From Methylococcaceae bacterium UBA1147 (GTDB taxonomy: Bacteria > Pseudomonadota > Gammaproteobacteria > Methylococcales > UBA1147): DNA of 15,424 bases. The notes beneath the pieces are model-generated. The model saw only the letters and a program-made list of their open reading frames with translations. It did no database searches and was not told where the DNA came from. Below are positions 7,596 through 14,352 of the stretch, one piece after another. Positions within the stretch are counted from its first letter, which is position 1, and every line of letters begins with the position of its first letter. The stretch is from contig DBZZ01000086.1 of NCBI GenBank assembly GCA_002311315.1, positions 28,204 through 43,627 of the forward strand. Direction: 5' to 3'. Position numbers and translations under genes: made by a program.

Positions 7596-8438
7596 TTACC
7601 GATCAATGCCCCCCGACACAGGATGATCCTCAGTGGGGGGTCCACGGCGCCTGTCGGTGTGATCATTTTTCAGGTCCCAGATAAACCCCAGCTTTGCCAT
7701 CGGCCACAAGATCAGCCAGTAGGGCAGGTCCGGACCTGGCCGCTTGGCCTTGGTCGGGTAGATGTGGTGATCCAGGTGATCGTGTTCCCCCAGAAGGAAG
7801 GCCGACAGCATGTTGTACTGCCGCGCGGTACAGCCCTTGTCATCCGCGTCCCCTCCGTGGGACATGCAATTGAAAAACAAGGTCCCGATCGGAGAAAGTC
7901 CTGCGGGGATCAGGGATACGATGGTTGCAAAGGCCAGCGAGCCGGAGGCCAGCCAGATCAATGCCCATTCCATCCAAGGAATGACGAAACACCACTTGTC
8001 CAGCCAGCGGGTTTCGGGGTAGCGCAGCTTGATGGTGATGTTTGCATGCCTGGGGTCGTAGCCCCAGCCGAGCCAGGCGTAAAGAAATGACCGGGAAACC
8101 GGGGAATGTGGGTCTTTCTCGTCGTCGCAGTGTACGTGATGGTAGCGGTGGGTACCGGCCCACCAGGACATTGCGGCCTGGTTCGATGCCGAGCAGGAAT
8201 AGGCAATGAAAAACTCGTAGGCGCGAGAGGCTTTGTAGGCCGCGTGGGAGTAATAGCGGTGGAATCCCAGCGTCATGCCGAGCGCCGAATGCCTGGCGAT
8301 CTGCAGGATAATCAGTATCCACGGTAGCGGCTTCGAAACCAGCTCGATTGCCGCATCGTAGTCAATCGCGACAAAGATCATCGAGTAAATCAGGAGCGAG
8401 TAGCAGGCCAGAACGCGTTGGAGTGTCCAGAAAAGCAT
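7596..8438 (-). CDS. Membrane fatty-acid desaturase (acyl-CoA/acyl-lipid delta-9 type)
   Basis: A 280-residue integral membrane di-iron enzyme that introduces a cis double bond into an acyl chain using O2 and an electron donor. All three histidine boxes are present: HRYYSH (60-65), HRYHH (97-101, within WWAGTHRYHH) and HDHLDHH (219-225). The usual HN in the last box is replaced, but the HxxHH spacing is kept. Hydrophobic pairs precede box 1 and lie between boxes 2 and 3. I start at the ATG at 8438. The longer frame to a TTG at 8495 is ruled out if the promoter at 8467-8495 is real, because that start lies inside its -35. No strong Shine-Dalgarno precedes the ATG. It is first in a likely two-gene unit with the patatin-like hydrolase. 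The electron-transfer partner is not in the window. Confidence 0.92.
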   Translation of the reverse strand: MLFWTLQRVLACYSLLIYSMIFVAIDYDAAIELVSKPLPWILIILQIARHSALGMTLGFHRYYSHAAYKASRAYEFFIAYSCSASNQAAMSWWAGTHRYHHVHCDDEKDPHSPVSRSFLYAWLGWGYDPRHANITIKLRYPETRWLDKWCFVIPWMEWALIWLASGSLAFATIVSLIPAGLSPIGTLFFNCMSHGGDADDKGCTARQYNMLSAFLLGEHDHLDHHIYPTKAKRPGPDLPYWLILWPMAKLGFIWDLKNDHTDRRRGPPTEDHPVSGGIDR

Positions 8439-8450
8439 TTTAAGTTCGAT

Positions 8451-8572
8451 TTCGAATAATCGATTGATTATATTGACATGCAGAAACCTTAGCAATTCGA
8501 ATGCTGGATGGATTCTTTGATGTTGCCATTCTAATTCCTTCCGAACGGGCTTCTACGGCAGATCCATTCGAA
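8451..8572. repeat. Three TTCGAA palindromes around the desaturase promoter
   Basis: TTCGAA occurs at 8451-8456, 8496-8501 and 8567-8572, that is, three copies in 122 bp. The middle one is the core of the 8-bp palindrome ATTCGAAT abutting the -35, and the first lies in the mRNA leader. The hexamer also occurs singly inside coding genes (for example near 2345, 6383 and 8330), so the motif itself is not rare. The local clustering at a promoter is what suggests operator sites. Confidence 0.33.
8467..8495 (-). promoter_or_regulatory. Strong candidate sigma70 promoter for the desaturase
   Basis: On the minus strand TTGCTA (8490-8495; 4 of 6) and a perfect TATAAT (8467-8472) are separated by exactly 17 nt. 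The transcript would begin near 8460, about 22 nt before the ATG at 8438 and downstream of the alternative TTG start at 8495. This decides the start codon in favour of 8438. Confidence 0.55.
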
Positions 8573-8625
8573 AATTGACCCGATACGTTTTTCAAGGGGA
8601 AAATCGAAAAACCAGTACGGGTTGC

Positions 8626-8634
8626 TGTTATAAT
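8626..8634 (+). promoter_or_regulatory. Candidate extended -10 promoter towards the GT4 gene
   Basis: TGTTATAAT (8626-8634) is a perfect extended -10 element (TGn followed by TATAAT) on the plus strand with no good -35. Transcription from about 8641 would give a leader of about 310 nt before the glycosyltransferase ATG at 8951. That leader carries a hairpin TGGCGG/CCGCCA (8665-8670 with 8679-8684) and an 82-codon open frame (8654-8899) without a usual start codon. The remainder of 8640-8950 shows no gene I can support. Confidence 0.35.
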
Positions 8635-8950
8635 CCAAAATAAAGGGAGTTGATGCGTCCGATTTGGCGGTTTTCAATCCGCCAGGCGGGTTGATACTGG
8701 GGTTGTTGTCAATCTGATTGCCGAATCAGGATACATTAATCTGGAAAAAGACGAGAAAGTTGGGTACATTTGCAAGCTTGCGTCATGGCATTGTCTAGAC
8801 GAAGAGCGGGTTGACTGCGAGCGTCCTGTAAATTTTGAAGCGAGTCCGGCCAACGTGTTTTATGGGAAGTACTGTTCAAGACCACATCAACGTCGTCCAT
8901 AATCCCCGACCGGAAAACAAAACCAACCAAATGTTAACATCGCACGCGCT

Positions 8951-10273
8951 ATGAACATTCTCATGTTGACGAATACCTTCATGCCTTATGTTGGGGGTGT
9001 TGCGCAAAGTGTACAGAGATTTGTCGACGAATATCGTCGCCAGGGGCATCGGGTCATGGTTGCGGCACCTCTATACAAGAACGCGCCGCGGGCGGAAACC
9101 GATGTGGTGCGTTTCCCGGCGATACAGCATCTTAACGGAACCGAGTTCTCTTTGCCCATGCCCTTGCCGGGGAAGGGCAGTATCCGGATGAAACGATTCA
9201 AACCGGATATCGTTCATGTGCATCATCCCTTTGCGCTGGGCGGTACGGCGAAACGCATATCGTCAGGTCGGGGGGTTCCGCTGGTTTTTACTCATCATAC
9301 GATGTATGAGAAATACACTCATTACATCCCGTGGGACTCGGTACGGTTGAAACACTACGTGGTCAACCTTGTGTCCGGTTACTGCAATTTTTGTGATGCG
9401 GTCATCGCGCCGAGTGAAAGCGTTGCCGATCTCTTGAGGAAGCGTGGGGTGGATACGCCGGTTTCAGTGATTCCAACCGGAGTGAACACGGCGTTTTTCA
9501 GTGGCGGAGCCGGTGGCCTGTTTCGCGAGAAACGCAATATTCCGAGAGATGCATTCGTGGTGGGGCATGTCGGCCGCATGGCAACTGAGAAGAACCTTGA
9601 ATTTCTGGCTCGAGCCGTGGGGCTGTTTCTTCAGCAGAACCGGGCTGCATTTTTCGTCCTGGTCGGCGAAGGGCCGATGACGGTTGAAATTCACCGGGTC
9701 ATGAATGAAATGAACGTTTCAGCCCGCTTCGTTTCAGCCGGTTTGCTGAAAAAGGAAGACCTGTCTGGAGCTTACAAGGCGATGGATGCTTTCGCTTTTT
9801 CCTCGCATACAGAGACTCAGGGGATGGTTCTGGCTGAGGCCATGGCCGCCGGTGTTCCGGTGGTGGCATTGGACGCATCAGGGGTGCGGGAGGTGGTTCG
9901 CGACCGGTTCAATGGGCGGCTACTGGCGAACGGCGATGTTGAAGAATTTGCTTCTGCCCTTGGTTGGGTGGCCGCGTTGAATCCCGAAAAGAAAGCGTTG
10001 ATTCAGCGTGGTGTGGATGCCACAGCGGGAGAATTCGATATCAGTTGTACGGCCAAAAAGGCGCTTGATCTATACCGGGTCATGATCGAACGGTTCGCGG
10101 TGGAGAAAAGTTTCAAGCGGGGTCGCACCGACCGGGCCCAACGTGTACTACAAGCCGAATGGCGGATCATGAGCAACATCGCAAAGGCTTTTGGCAGTTT
10201 CGTGCTGCCACCCCGTGGCTACAAGGACGAATCATTGAAACTGGGTATCCAGCCAGAATTCTCGGACAAATAA
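8951..10273 (+). CDS. GT4 family glycosyltransferase, resembling glycolipid synthases
   Basis: A 440-residue retaining GT-B enzyme that transfers a sugar from a nucleotide donor. The N-terminal acceptor half starts MNILMLTNTFMPYVGGV, with HVHHPFALGG (89-98) and THHTMYEKYTHYIP (114-127). The latter resembles alpha-monoglycosyl-diacylglycerol synthases and PimA-like enzymes that act on membrane lipids. The C-terminal donor half has HVGRMATEKN (Arg210 and Lys215, phosphate contacts), VGEGP (238-242) and the E-x7-E pair Glu288/Glu296 in TETQGMVLAEAMAAG. About 60 residues past the fold (380-440) form a basic tail, KSFKRGRTDR. It has no signal peptide and is likely a peripheral inner-membrane protein. 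No clear Shine-Dalgarno precedes the ATG. The stop codon TAA directly abuts the ATG of the acyltransferase, so the two are probably translationally coupled. Acceptor and donor sugar are inferred only loosely. Confidence 0.88.
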   Translation: MNILMLTNTFMPYVGGVAQSVQRFVDEYRRQGHRVMVAAPLYKNAPRAETDVVRFPAIQHLNGTEFSLPMPLPGKGSIRMKRFKPDIVHVHHPFALGGTAKRISSGRGVPLVFTHHTMYEKYTHYIPWDSVRLKHYVVNLVSGYCNFCDAVIAPSESVADLLRKRGVDTPVSVIPTGVNTAFFSGGAGGLFREKRNIPRDAFVVGHVGRMATEKNLEFLARAVGLFLQQNRAAFFVLVGEGPMTVEIHRVMNEMNVSARFVSAGLLKKEDLSGAYKAMDAFAFSSHTETQGMVLAEAMAAGVPVVALDASGVREVVRDRFNGRLLANGDVEEFASALGWVAALNPEKKALIQRGVDATAGEFDISCTAKKALDLYRVMIERFAVEKSFKRGRTDRAQRVLQAEWRIMSNIAKAFGSFVLPPRGYKDESLKLGIQPEFSDK

Positions 10274-11005
10274 ATGGTCGATTCGGTCGGCCGATCCATT
10301 CCCCTGACATCTGATTCCTTCAAACGCCCTTCGCCGGGCTTCAAGGCACGCCTTTTCGGCTGGGCCTGGGCTGCTTTGCTGAAACTGCTATGCCTGACCT
10401 GGCGCAAGCGCTACGACGGCTTTGCCTCGATTGATGCAAGCAGGAAGCAAGGTCACAAGTTCCTGCTGTGTTTCTGGCATGGTAAATACATCCCAATCAT
10501 GGCCTTGTGTCGCTGGGCGTGGATCGAGCAGCGATCAGAAAGCGCCTGCGTGTTCACCAGCCTTTCCGCGCGCGGGGCTGTCATATCGGAAATATGCCGT
10601 CATTTCGGACTCGACTGTATTCTGATTCCCGACGGCGGCAGCAAGTACTCCTACCAACTGATGCGCGAGGCACTTGCCCGCCATGATGCAGGTGTGATTG
10701 CAGTCGATGGTCCCCTGGGACCTTATCGACAGGTCAAGCAGGGTGCTGTAAGGCTGGCTTCTGAACTGGGTTTTTACCTGGTTCCCGCGTCAGTTTATAC
10801 GGAGAAAAAATGGGTGGTGACAAGCCGTTGGGATCGGATGGAGGTTCCAAAGCCTCTTTCGCGTACGGGACTCATGATGGGTGAGCCTGTGCCTGTCGGT
10901 TCTGGCCTGTCCCGTGAAGAGATCGGGGTGTTGATGCTCAGAGTGGAGGCAAGCCTGGAGTCTTTGGAGCAGCAGGCTGAAGGATTGTTCCGGAATCCTC
11001 TCTAG
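10274..11005 (+). CDS. Lysophospholipid acyltransferase-like protein (DUF374 type)
   Basis: A 243-residue protein of the DUF374/LPLAT group, expected to transfer an acyl chain to a lipid or glycolipid hydroxyl at the inner membrane. The landmarks are a hydrophobic N-terminal helix (about 28-42, GWAWAALLKLLCL), CFWHGK (66-71, with His69 in the place of the acyltransferase catalytic histidine), FTSLSARGAVISEICRHFGL (94-113) and AVDGPLGPYRQVKQG (143-157), the strongly conserved substrate-site segment. The usual RGSSSRGG-like stretch appears as PDGGSKYSYQLM. The ATG immediately follows the upstream TAA with no spacer and little Shine-Dalgarno, which argues for coupling to the glycosyltransferase. 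The pairing suggests making and acylating one glycolipid. The acyl donor and acceptor are unknown. Confidence 0.82.
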   Translation: MVDSVGRSIPLTSDSFKRPSPGFKARLFGWAWAALLKLLCLTWRKRYDGFASIDASRKQGHKFLLCFWHGKYIPIMALCRWAWIEQRSESACVFTSLSARGAVISEICRHFGLDCILIPDGGSKYSYQLMREALARHDAGVIAVDGPLGPYRQVKQGAVRLASELGFYLVPASVYTEKKWVVTSRWDRMEVPKPLSRTGLMMGEPVPVGSGLSREEIGVLMLRVEASLESLEQQAEGLFRNPL

Positions 11006-11037
11006 CCGAGCGGTGCGGTGCCTGGTGGCAAGGGTAG

Positions 11038-11076
11038 TTTCAGCTCGACTCGCTTTTGCCGTGGCCCAAGCTGAAA
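11038..11076. repeat. Inverted repeat after the acyltransferase gene
   Basis: Perfect 8-bp arms TTTCAGCT (11038-11045) and AGCTGAAA (11069-11076) around 23 nt, 33 bp after the acyltransferase stop. There is no T tract, so its role is unclear. The better terminator for this end is at 11132-11160. Confidence 0.35.
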
Positions 11077-11131
11077 AGCCGGGGAAGTGCTTTCTTGTCT
11101 TTAGTCACTCTGAAAAACAGTCAGGCATGAA

Positions 11132-11160
11132 AAAAGCGGGTCTGTAAAGAACCCGCTTTT
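11132..11160. terminator. Bidirectional intrinsic terminator
   Basis: Perfect 10-bp stem AAAAGCGGGT/ACCCGCTTTT (11132-11141 with 11151-11160) and a 9-nt loop. On the minus strand the second arm runs into six T residues, a textbook terminator about 74 nt after the small membrane protein stop. On the plus strand it ends in TTTTATCATTT and can also stop transcripts coming from the GT4-acyltransferase pair. Confidence 0.85.
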
Positions 11161-11233
11161 ATCATTTGGTGGGGGGAAAATCGAAGCAGCTCTGAGAGCG
11201 GCTAGGAGGGTTTCCTTAACCAAATCAGCAGAT

Positions 11234-11308
11234 TTATTTCACTCTGTTTAACGCAAAGCAAGCAAGTCCACCAAAGATCCAGACTGCGAAGAATAACATA
11301 TAGTCCAT
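11234..11308 (-). CDS. Small single-span membrane protein, 24 aa, unrecognised
   Basis: A tiny frame that begins MDYMLFFAVWIF and ends in RVK, closed by TAA. Residues 4-20 (MLFFAVWIFGG then LACFAL) are continuously hydrophobic and contain a GG pair and one cysteine. The acidic N-terminus and basic C-terminus predict an N-out, C-in single span. Three features support expression: a consensus Shine-Dalgarno AGGAGG (11315-11320 on the minus strand) 6 nt before the ATG, a clear intrinsic terminator downstream, and isolation in an otherwise empty 770-bp gap. I do not recognise the family. The size and aromatic start recall small oxidase or transporter subunits such as CydX, but the diagnostic residues are not convincingly there and no oxidase gene is nearby. 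Function unknown; it could be a regulator or accessory of a membrane complex encoded elsewhere. Confidence 0.68.
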   Translation of the reverse strand: MDYMLFFAVWIFGGLACFALNRVK

Positions 11309-11779
11309 GCTGCACCTCCTCAAAAAAGAACCGACATTTATGAAAACAGACCAAGATACAGTCCTGGTTTTCTTTTTTTCATTCCTTAACAGTAGAACGC
11401 AATATAGCTAACGCGTCCTAAGTCCCTGAACGGCCGCAACCCATTGCTTCCTTGGGCAGCTGCTGGGAAAGGATATCTTATATTCTTGACTTCGTCAATG
11501 AAAAGTCCAGGCGAACAAACCCGGACTTTCTGGCGCCGCCAAAGTGCCATCATACAGACTCGGAAGCCGCAATTCCAGGGCAGCGGTTGGGGTGCTCTGG
11601 AGGGTGGGTTCTGCTGCTCAGGATCGACAGTGACACCCTTTTCTGCCGTTGTGGGCAAAGGTTCAATGAAAGGTCGGATCGTTCCTGGCTGCCGGGGTGA
11701 TGTCAGTCGTTACAGGAAGCGGAATTCGGCAGCACATGGGTACCGGGAACGGGCGTTGTCCGCTGGTGATTGTTTGCGG
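11309..11779. other. Gap without recognisable gene
   Basis: Apart from the Shine-Dalgarno and promoter candidates of the 24-codon gene, I see nothing supportable here. Open frames on both strands (for example 11386-11658 minus and 11444-11878 plus) resemble no family, and the longer plus-strand one runs antisense into the DUF6629 gene. Confidence 0.5.
11470..11498 (-). promoter_or_regulatory. Candidate promoter for the 24-aa membrane protein gene
   Basis: On the minus strand TTGACG (11493-11498; 5 of 6) and TATCCT (11470-11475; 4 of 6) are 17 nt apart, giving a leader of about 155 nt. A closer alternative is TTCAGG (11425-11430) with TATATT (11401-11406), spacer 18. I cannot choose between them. 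Confidence 0.32.
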
Positions 11780-12466
11780 TTAGCCGGCCTGTTCAGCCGA
11801 AACTGGATCTTGCTTCTTGTCTTGCCCCCACCGGAAGCCTTCGCCGTATTTCACTTCGAGGAAAATGATCAGACTTAGCCAGGCTGCAAGGTGGCAAAAC
11901 ACGGAAGGGTAACTGGCCAGGTAAAACTGTTTTGCAATGTTGTATGAAATGACCAGTCCAACGCCGAACACAGTGATGATCTTGTGGCTGGACAAAAACG
12001 TTGCGCCGATGATCGAGAACCCGTAAAGCCATTGGCTCAGGATCCAGAAGGAAAAGTAGAAGTCGTAGTGGATGCTCTGGTTGATGAAAACCGCGGTGAC
12101 CGGCCCTTTTGCGATGTAGTAAAGGTAAAACAGACCTAGCACGACCCCAACGGTCTGGCAGCTTAGCAGCAGTTTTCTTCGCTCGGCCGAATCCTCCAGG
12201 CGACTGACCGCGAGAGGAACCAGGATGGGCCAGACAACGTAAGCGATAAAGGGAAAGGCGCGGGTCAGGAAATCAACCAGCCCCGGCGGCAGATCGTTTG
12301 ATTGGGACAGCCACAGGAGTCCTTCGCTGAACTGGTGGAGGGCAAAAATCAGCGGCAAAGCTGCCAATGGCAACTGGCTCGGATTTTTGGCCTGTTTCAG
12401 GGTTGCTACCCCCGCCATCGTGAGGACGGCGCTTGAAACGAAACTGGCTTCGGCTGAAAAACACAT
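11780..12466 (-). CDS. DUF6629 family integral membrane protein
   Basis: A 228-residue protein with about seven hydrophobic segments and the conserved start MCFSAEASF, which I recognise from DUF6629 proteins. The conserved N-terminal cysteine is at position 2. Hydrophobic stretches such as FPFIAYVVWPILVPLAV and LLSCQTVGVVLGLFYLYYI make an inner-membrane location clear. The family has no established function to my knowledge. It starts 8 bp after the stop of the FAD-oxidoreductase, so the two are almost certainly co-transcribed and may work together. Its C-terminal tail (KKQDPVSAEQAG) is polar. No strong Shine-Dalgarno lies before the ATG; coupling to the upstream gene may help translation. Confidence 0.82.
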   Translation of the reverse strand: MCFSAEASFVSSAVLTMAGVATLKQAKNPSQLPLAALPLIFALHQFSEGLLWLSQSNDLPPGLVDFLTRAFPFIAYVVWPILVPLAVSRLEDSAERRKLLLSCQTVGVVLGLFYLYYIAKGPVTAVFINQSIHYDFYFSFWILSQWLYGFSIIGATFLSSHKIITVFGVGLVISYNIAKQFYLASYPSVFCHLAAWLSLIIFLEVKYGEGFRWGQDKKQDPVSAEQAG

Positions 12467-12474
12467 GATCTACG

Positions 12475-13749
12475 TTATGCCCAGATCTGGTTGCCGGTAA
12501 TTTTGCGGCAGACTTCCATGCCCGAGCGGAATGCATCTTCATGGAAGCCGTGCTTAAAGTACGATCCGCAGAAGTAGCTGCGCCCGTTTTCGTTCAGTGC
12601 CGGGAGGTGCTTTTGAGCCTGGATTGCACCCATGTCAAAGAGCGGGTGTTCGTAATCGTATTCGCGCAGGATTTTCTGTTCGTCGATCCGGTCCCAGGGG
12701 TTGATCGTTACGAAATAGTCCTGTTTTTTGGAAACCTTTTGCAGCTTGTTCATGTAGTAACTGAAGGAAGAAAGCAGCTCGCCTTCATCGGTGTAGTCTA
12801 CAATATAGTTCCAGCCAGCCCAGAGTCTCTTGTTTTCGGGCATGATGCTGTGGTCCGTGTGCAGCAGTACTTTTGACTGGGTATAGTTGAATGAACCCAG
12901 TACCTGACGTTCGCTTTGGCTGGGGTCGCCAAGACACCGCAGTGCCTGGTCTGCGTGACAGGCAAAGATAACGCGGTCGTAGCGTTCAACCTGGCCCCGG
13001 TTGTCTGTAATTTCGACCGCGTCGTCGAGTCGCTGGACCTGGATTACCGTGCACTGGGTACGGATCCGATCTTTGAAGGGTGCGATGATTTTGTCGCGAT
13101 AGGATCCGCTTCCGCGGGCCACCGTATTCCAGCGTTTCCGGCCGAATATTCCCTGAAAGGCCCCATGGTTTTCAAGGAACTCAATCATGGTCAGGGCCGG
13201 GTATTCGAGCATTTTGTGAGGAGGAATGGACCAGACCACGGCCAGTATCGGAATCAGGAAATTGTTCAGGAAATTGCCACTGTAGCCTTTTTCCTTTACG
13301 TAATCGGCGATGCTGTAATCGTGGTATCGCGGTTCGCTGATGATCTCGGTTGCCTCCCGGTAGAAGCGACCGGTTTCTTTCAGCATGGAGCGGAACTTGG
13401 GGTCAAAAAGCGGCTTTAGGCTGCTCGGTACGTAGCTGAGTCCGCGGGTGTTGTATTCCCATCCAGAGGGAATCACGTTAATGCTGAAATCCATTGAGCA
13501 CTGGATCGTTTCAACGTCCAGTTCTCTCAGTATGCGGCTGAAAAATGGGTAGTTTTCGGAGTTGAAAATGACGAAAGCGGTGTCGACATAGACTGTTTCT
13601 TCTTCGCTGTCGATGATCGCCGTATTGGCATGTCCACCCACATAGTCATTCTGCTCGTAAAGGGTCAGATCGTAGTCGCTGTGCAGGAAATGTCCGCACG
13701 CCATCCCGGCGGCCCCGGTTCCGATGATTGCAATTGATTCCTGATTCAT
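12475..13749 (-). CDS. FAD-dependent oxidoreductase (COG2907-type NAD/FAD-binding protein)
   Basis: A 424-residue amine-oxidase-fold flavoprotein. The FAD-binding Rossmann start is AIIGTGAAGMACG (GxGxxG at 10-15), with Glu32 closing strand 2 (TLYEQND) and the GGHANT motif at 38-43. The length is normal for the group. Relatives usually sit beside a cyclopropane-fatty-acid-synthase-like methyltransferase and a DUF1365 protein, and some take part in modifying unsaturated acyl chains. Neither partner is in this window, but a desaturase is 4 kb away. The frame stays open to 14088, yet the extra 113 residues are low-quality and precede the Rossmann fold, so I start at the ATG at 13749. No clear Shine-Dalgarno is visible. 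It is the first gene of a two-gene unit with the DUF6629 protein. The substrate is unknown; a lipid role is inference. Confidence 0.87.
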   Translation of the reverse strand: MNQESIAIIGTGAAGMACGHFLHSDYDLTLYEQNDYVGGHANTAIIDSEEETVYVDTAFVIFNSENYPFFSRILRELDVETIQCSMDFSINVIPSGWEYNTRGLSYVPSSLKPLFDPKFRSMLKETGRFYREATEIISEPRYHDYSIADYVKEKGYSGNFLNNFLIPILAVVWSIPPHKMLEYPALTMIEFLENHGAFQGIFGRKRWNTVARGSGSYRDKIIAPFKDRIRTQCTVIQVQRLDDAVEITDNRGQVERYDRVIFACHADQALRCLGDPSQSERQVLGSFNYTQSKVLLHTDHSIMPENKRLWAGWNYIVDYTDEGELLSSFSYYMNKLQKVSKKQDYFVTINPWDRIDEQKILREYDYEHPLFDMGAIQAQKHLPALNENGRSYFCGSYFKHGFHEDAFRSGMEVCRKITGNQIWA

Positions 13750-14352
13750 GCTTGTTTTTATTGTGGGTGTGTCTAATAAGGAGTAGCGATCGCGTTGGCC
13801 CATGAAACCGACTCGGCAGAAAATCACATTACCCGCCGATCCACTGGGGTGACCATCCAGCGACAGGCTAAAGTCCGACGGCGATGATCTGGCGGGGTCT
13901 TGCTTGGATCCGAAAAACCATTGATAAAACGGCCCATGATAACAAACGGTCAAATTTTGTGGCAAGGCGAAATCATGACGGGGTTGCCTCTGGAGATTTT
14001 GCGTGCAGGGACTGGTGGCTACTGGGCGGAAAAAGACCGGCAAAGCCCGAGGTACCCAAAGTCGTTCGATCCTGGCCAATTCATCCACACGATGAGCGCC
14101 GGATTTTCGGGCTCCTGAATACCCCGGGCACAGGCCTTTGTTGGCCTGGGTGATCCGGACACCATGGGCTCTGATGACCAGGTTGGTTGTCCAGCCTGCT
14201 TAGGATAACCATGGCCGGCGTCAAATAAAAGGCGACGGGTGGCGAAAATTGATTCGGATCATGAGAAAATGACACCATTTTCCATACCAGATAGCTCGTT
14301 TCGAGGTTGGGCTTTGACTGCCTGAAGCGAATCCGGACTGAAGGATACCTGT
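13750..14352. other. Gap of about 600 bp between divergent units
   Basis: It separates the minus-strand oxidoreductase unit from the second FkbM gene. The only signals I see are a promoter candidate for the former (13924-13953) and the Shine-Dalgarno of the latter (AAGGA ending 7 nt before the ATG at 14353). A 47-codon plus-strand frame (13975-14118) and longer frames on both strands have no recognisable relatives. Confidence 0.5.
13924..13953 (-). promoter_or_regulatory. Candidate promoter for the FAD-oxidoreductase/DUF6629 unit
   Basis: On the minus strand TTGACC (13948-13953; 5 of 6) and TTTTAT (13924-13929; 4 of 6) with an 18-nt spacer. It would leave a leader of about 165 nt before the ATG at 13749. 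The -10 is weak, so this is tentative. Confidence 0.28.

Noticed and set aside
7547..7666. 40-residue N-terminal extension of the patatin-like protein
   Set aside because: It overlaps the desaturase by 71 bp with a poor ribosome site; the ATG at 7546 has AGGA upstream and matches where the fold begins.
8436..8495. Longer desaturase starting at TTG 8495 (299 aa)
   Set aside because: The TTG lies inside the -35 of a good minus-strand promoter and has no Shine-Dalgarno; the ATG at 8438 is a better start.
13786..13793. GCGATCGC, the HIP1 palindrome typical of cyanobacteria
   Set aside because: Only one copy was noticed, whereas a HIP1-bearing genome would show many in 15 kb; it is chance.
13750..14088. 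113-residue N-terminal extension of the FAD-oxidoreductase
   Set aside because: The extension has no domain character and precedes the Rossmann GxGxxG start expected at the protein's N-terminus; the ATG at 13749 fits the family.
13975..14118. 47-codon plus-strand frame with a weak AAGG upstream
   Set aside because: The ribosome site is weak, the composition looks random and there is no terminator or conserved feature, unlike the 24-codon gene at 11234.
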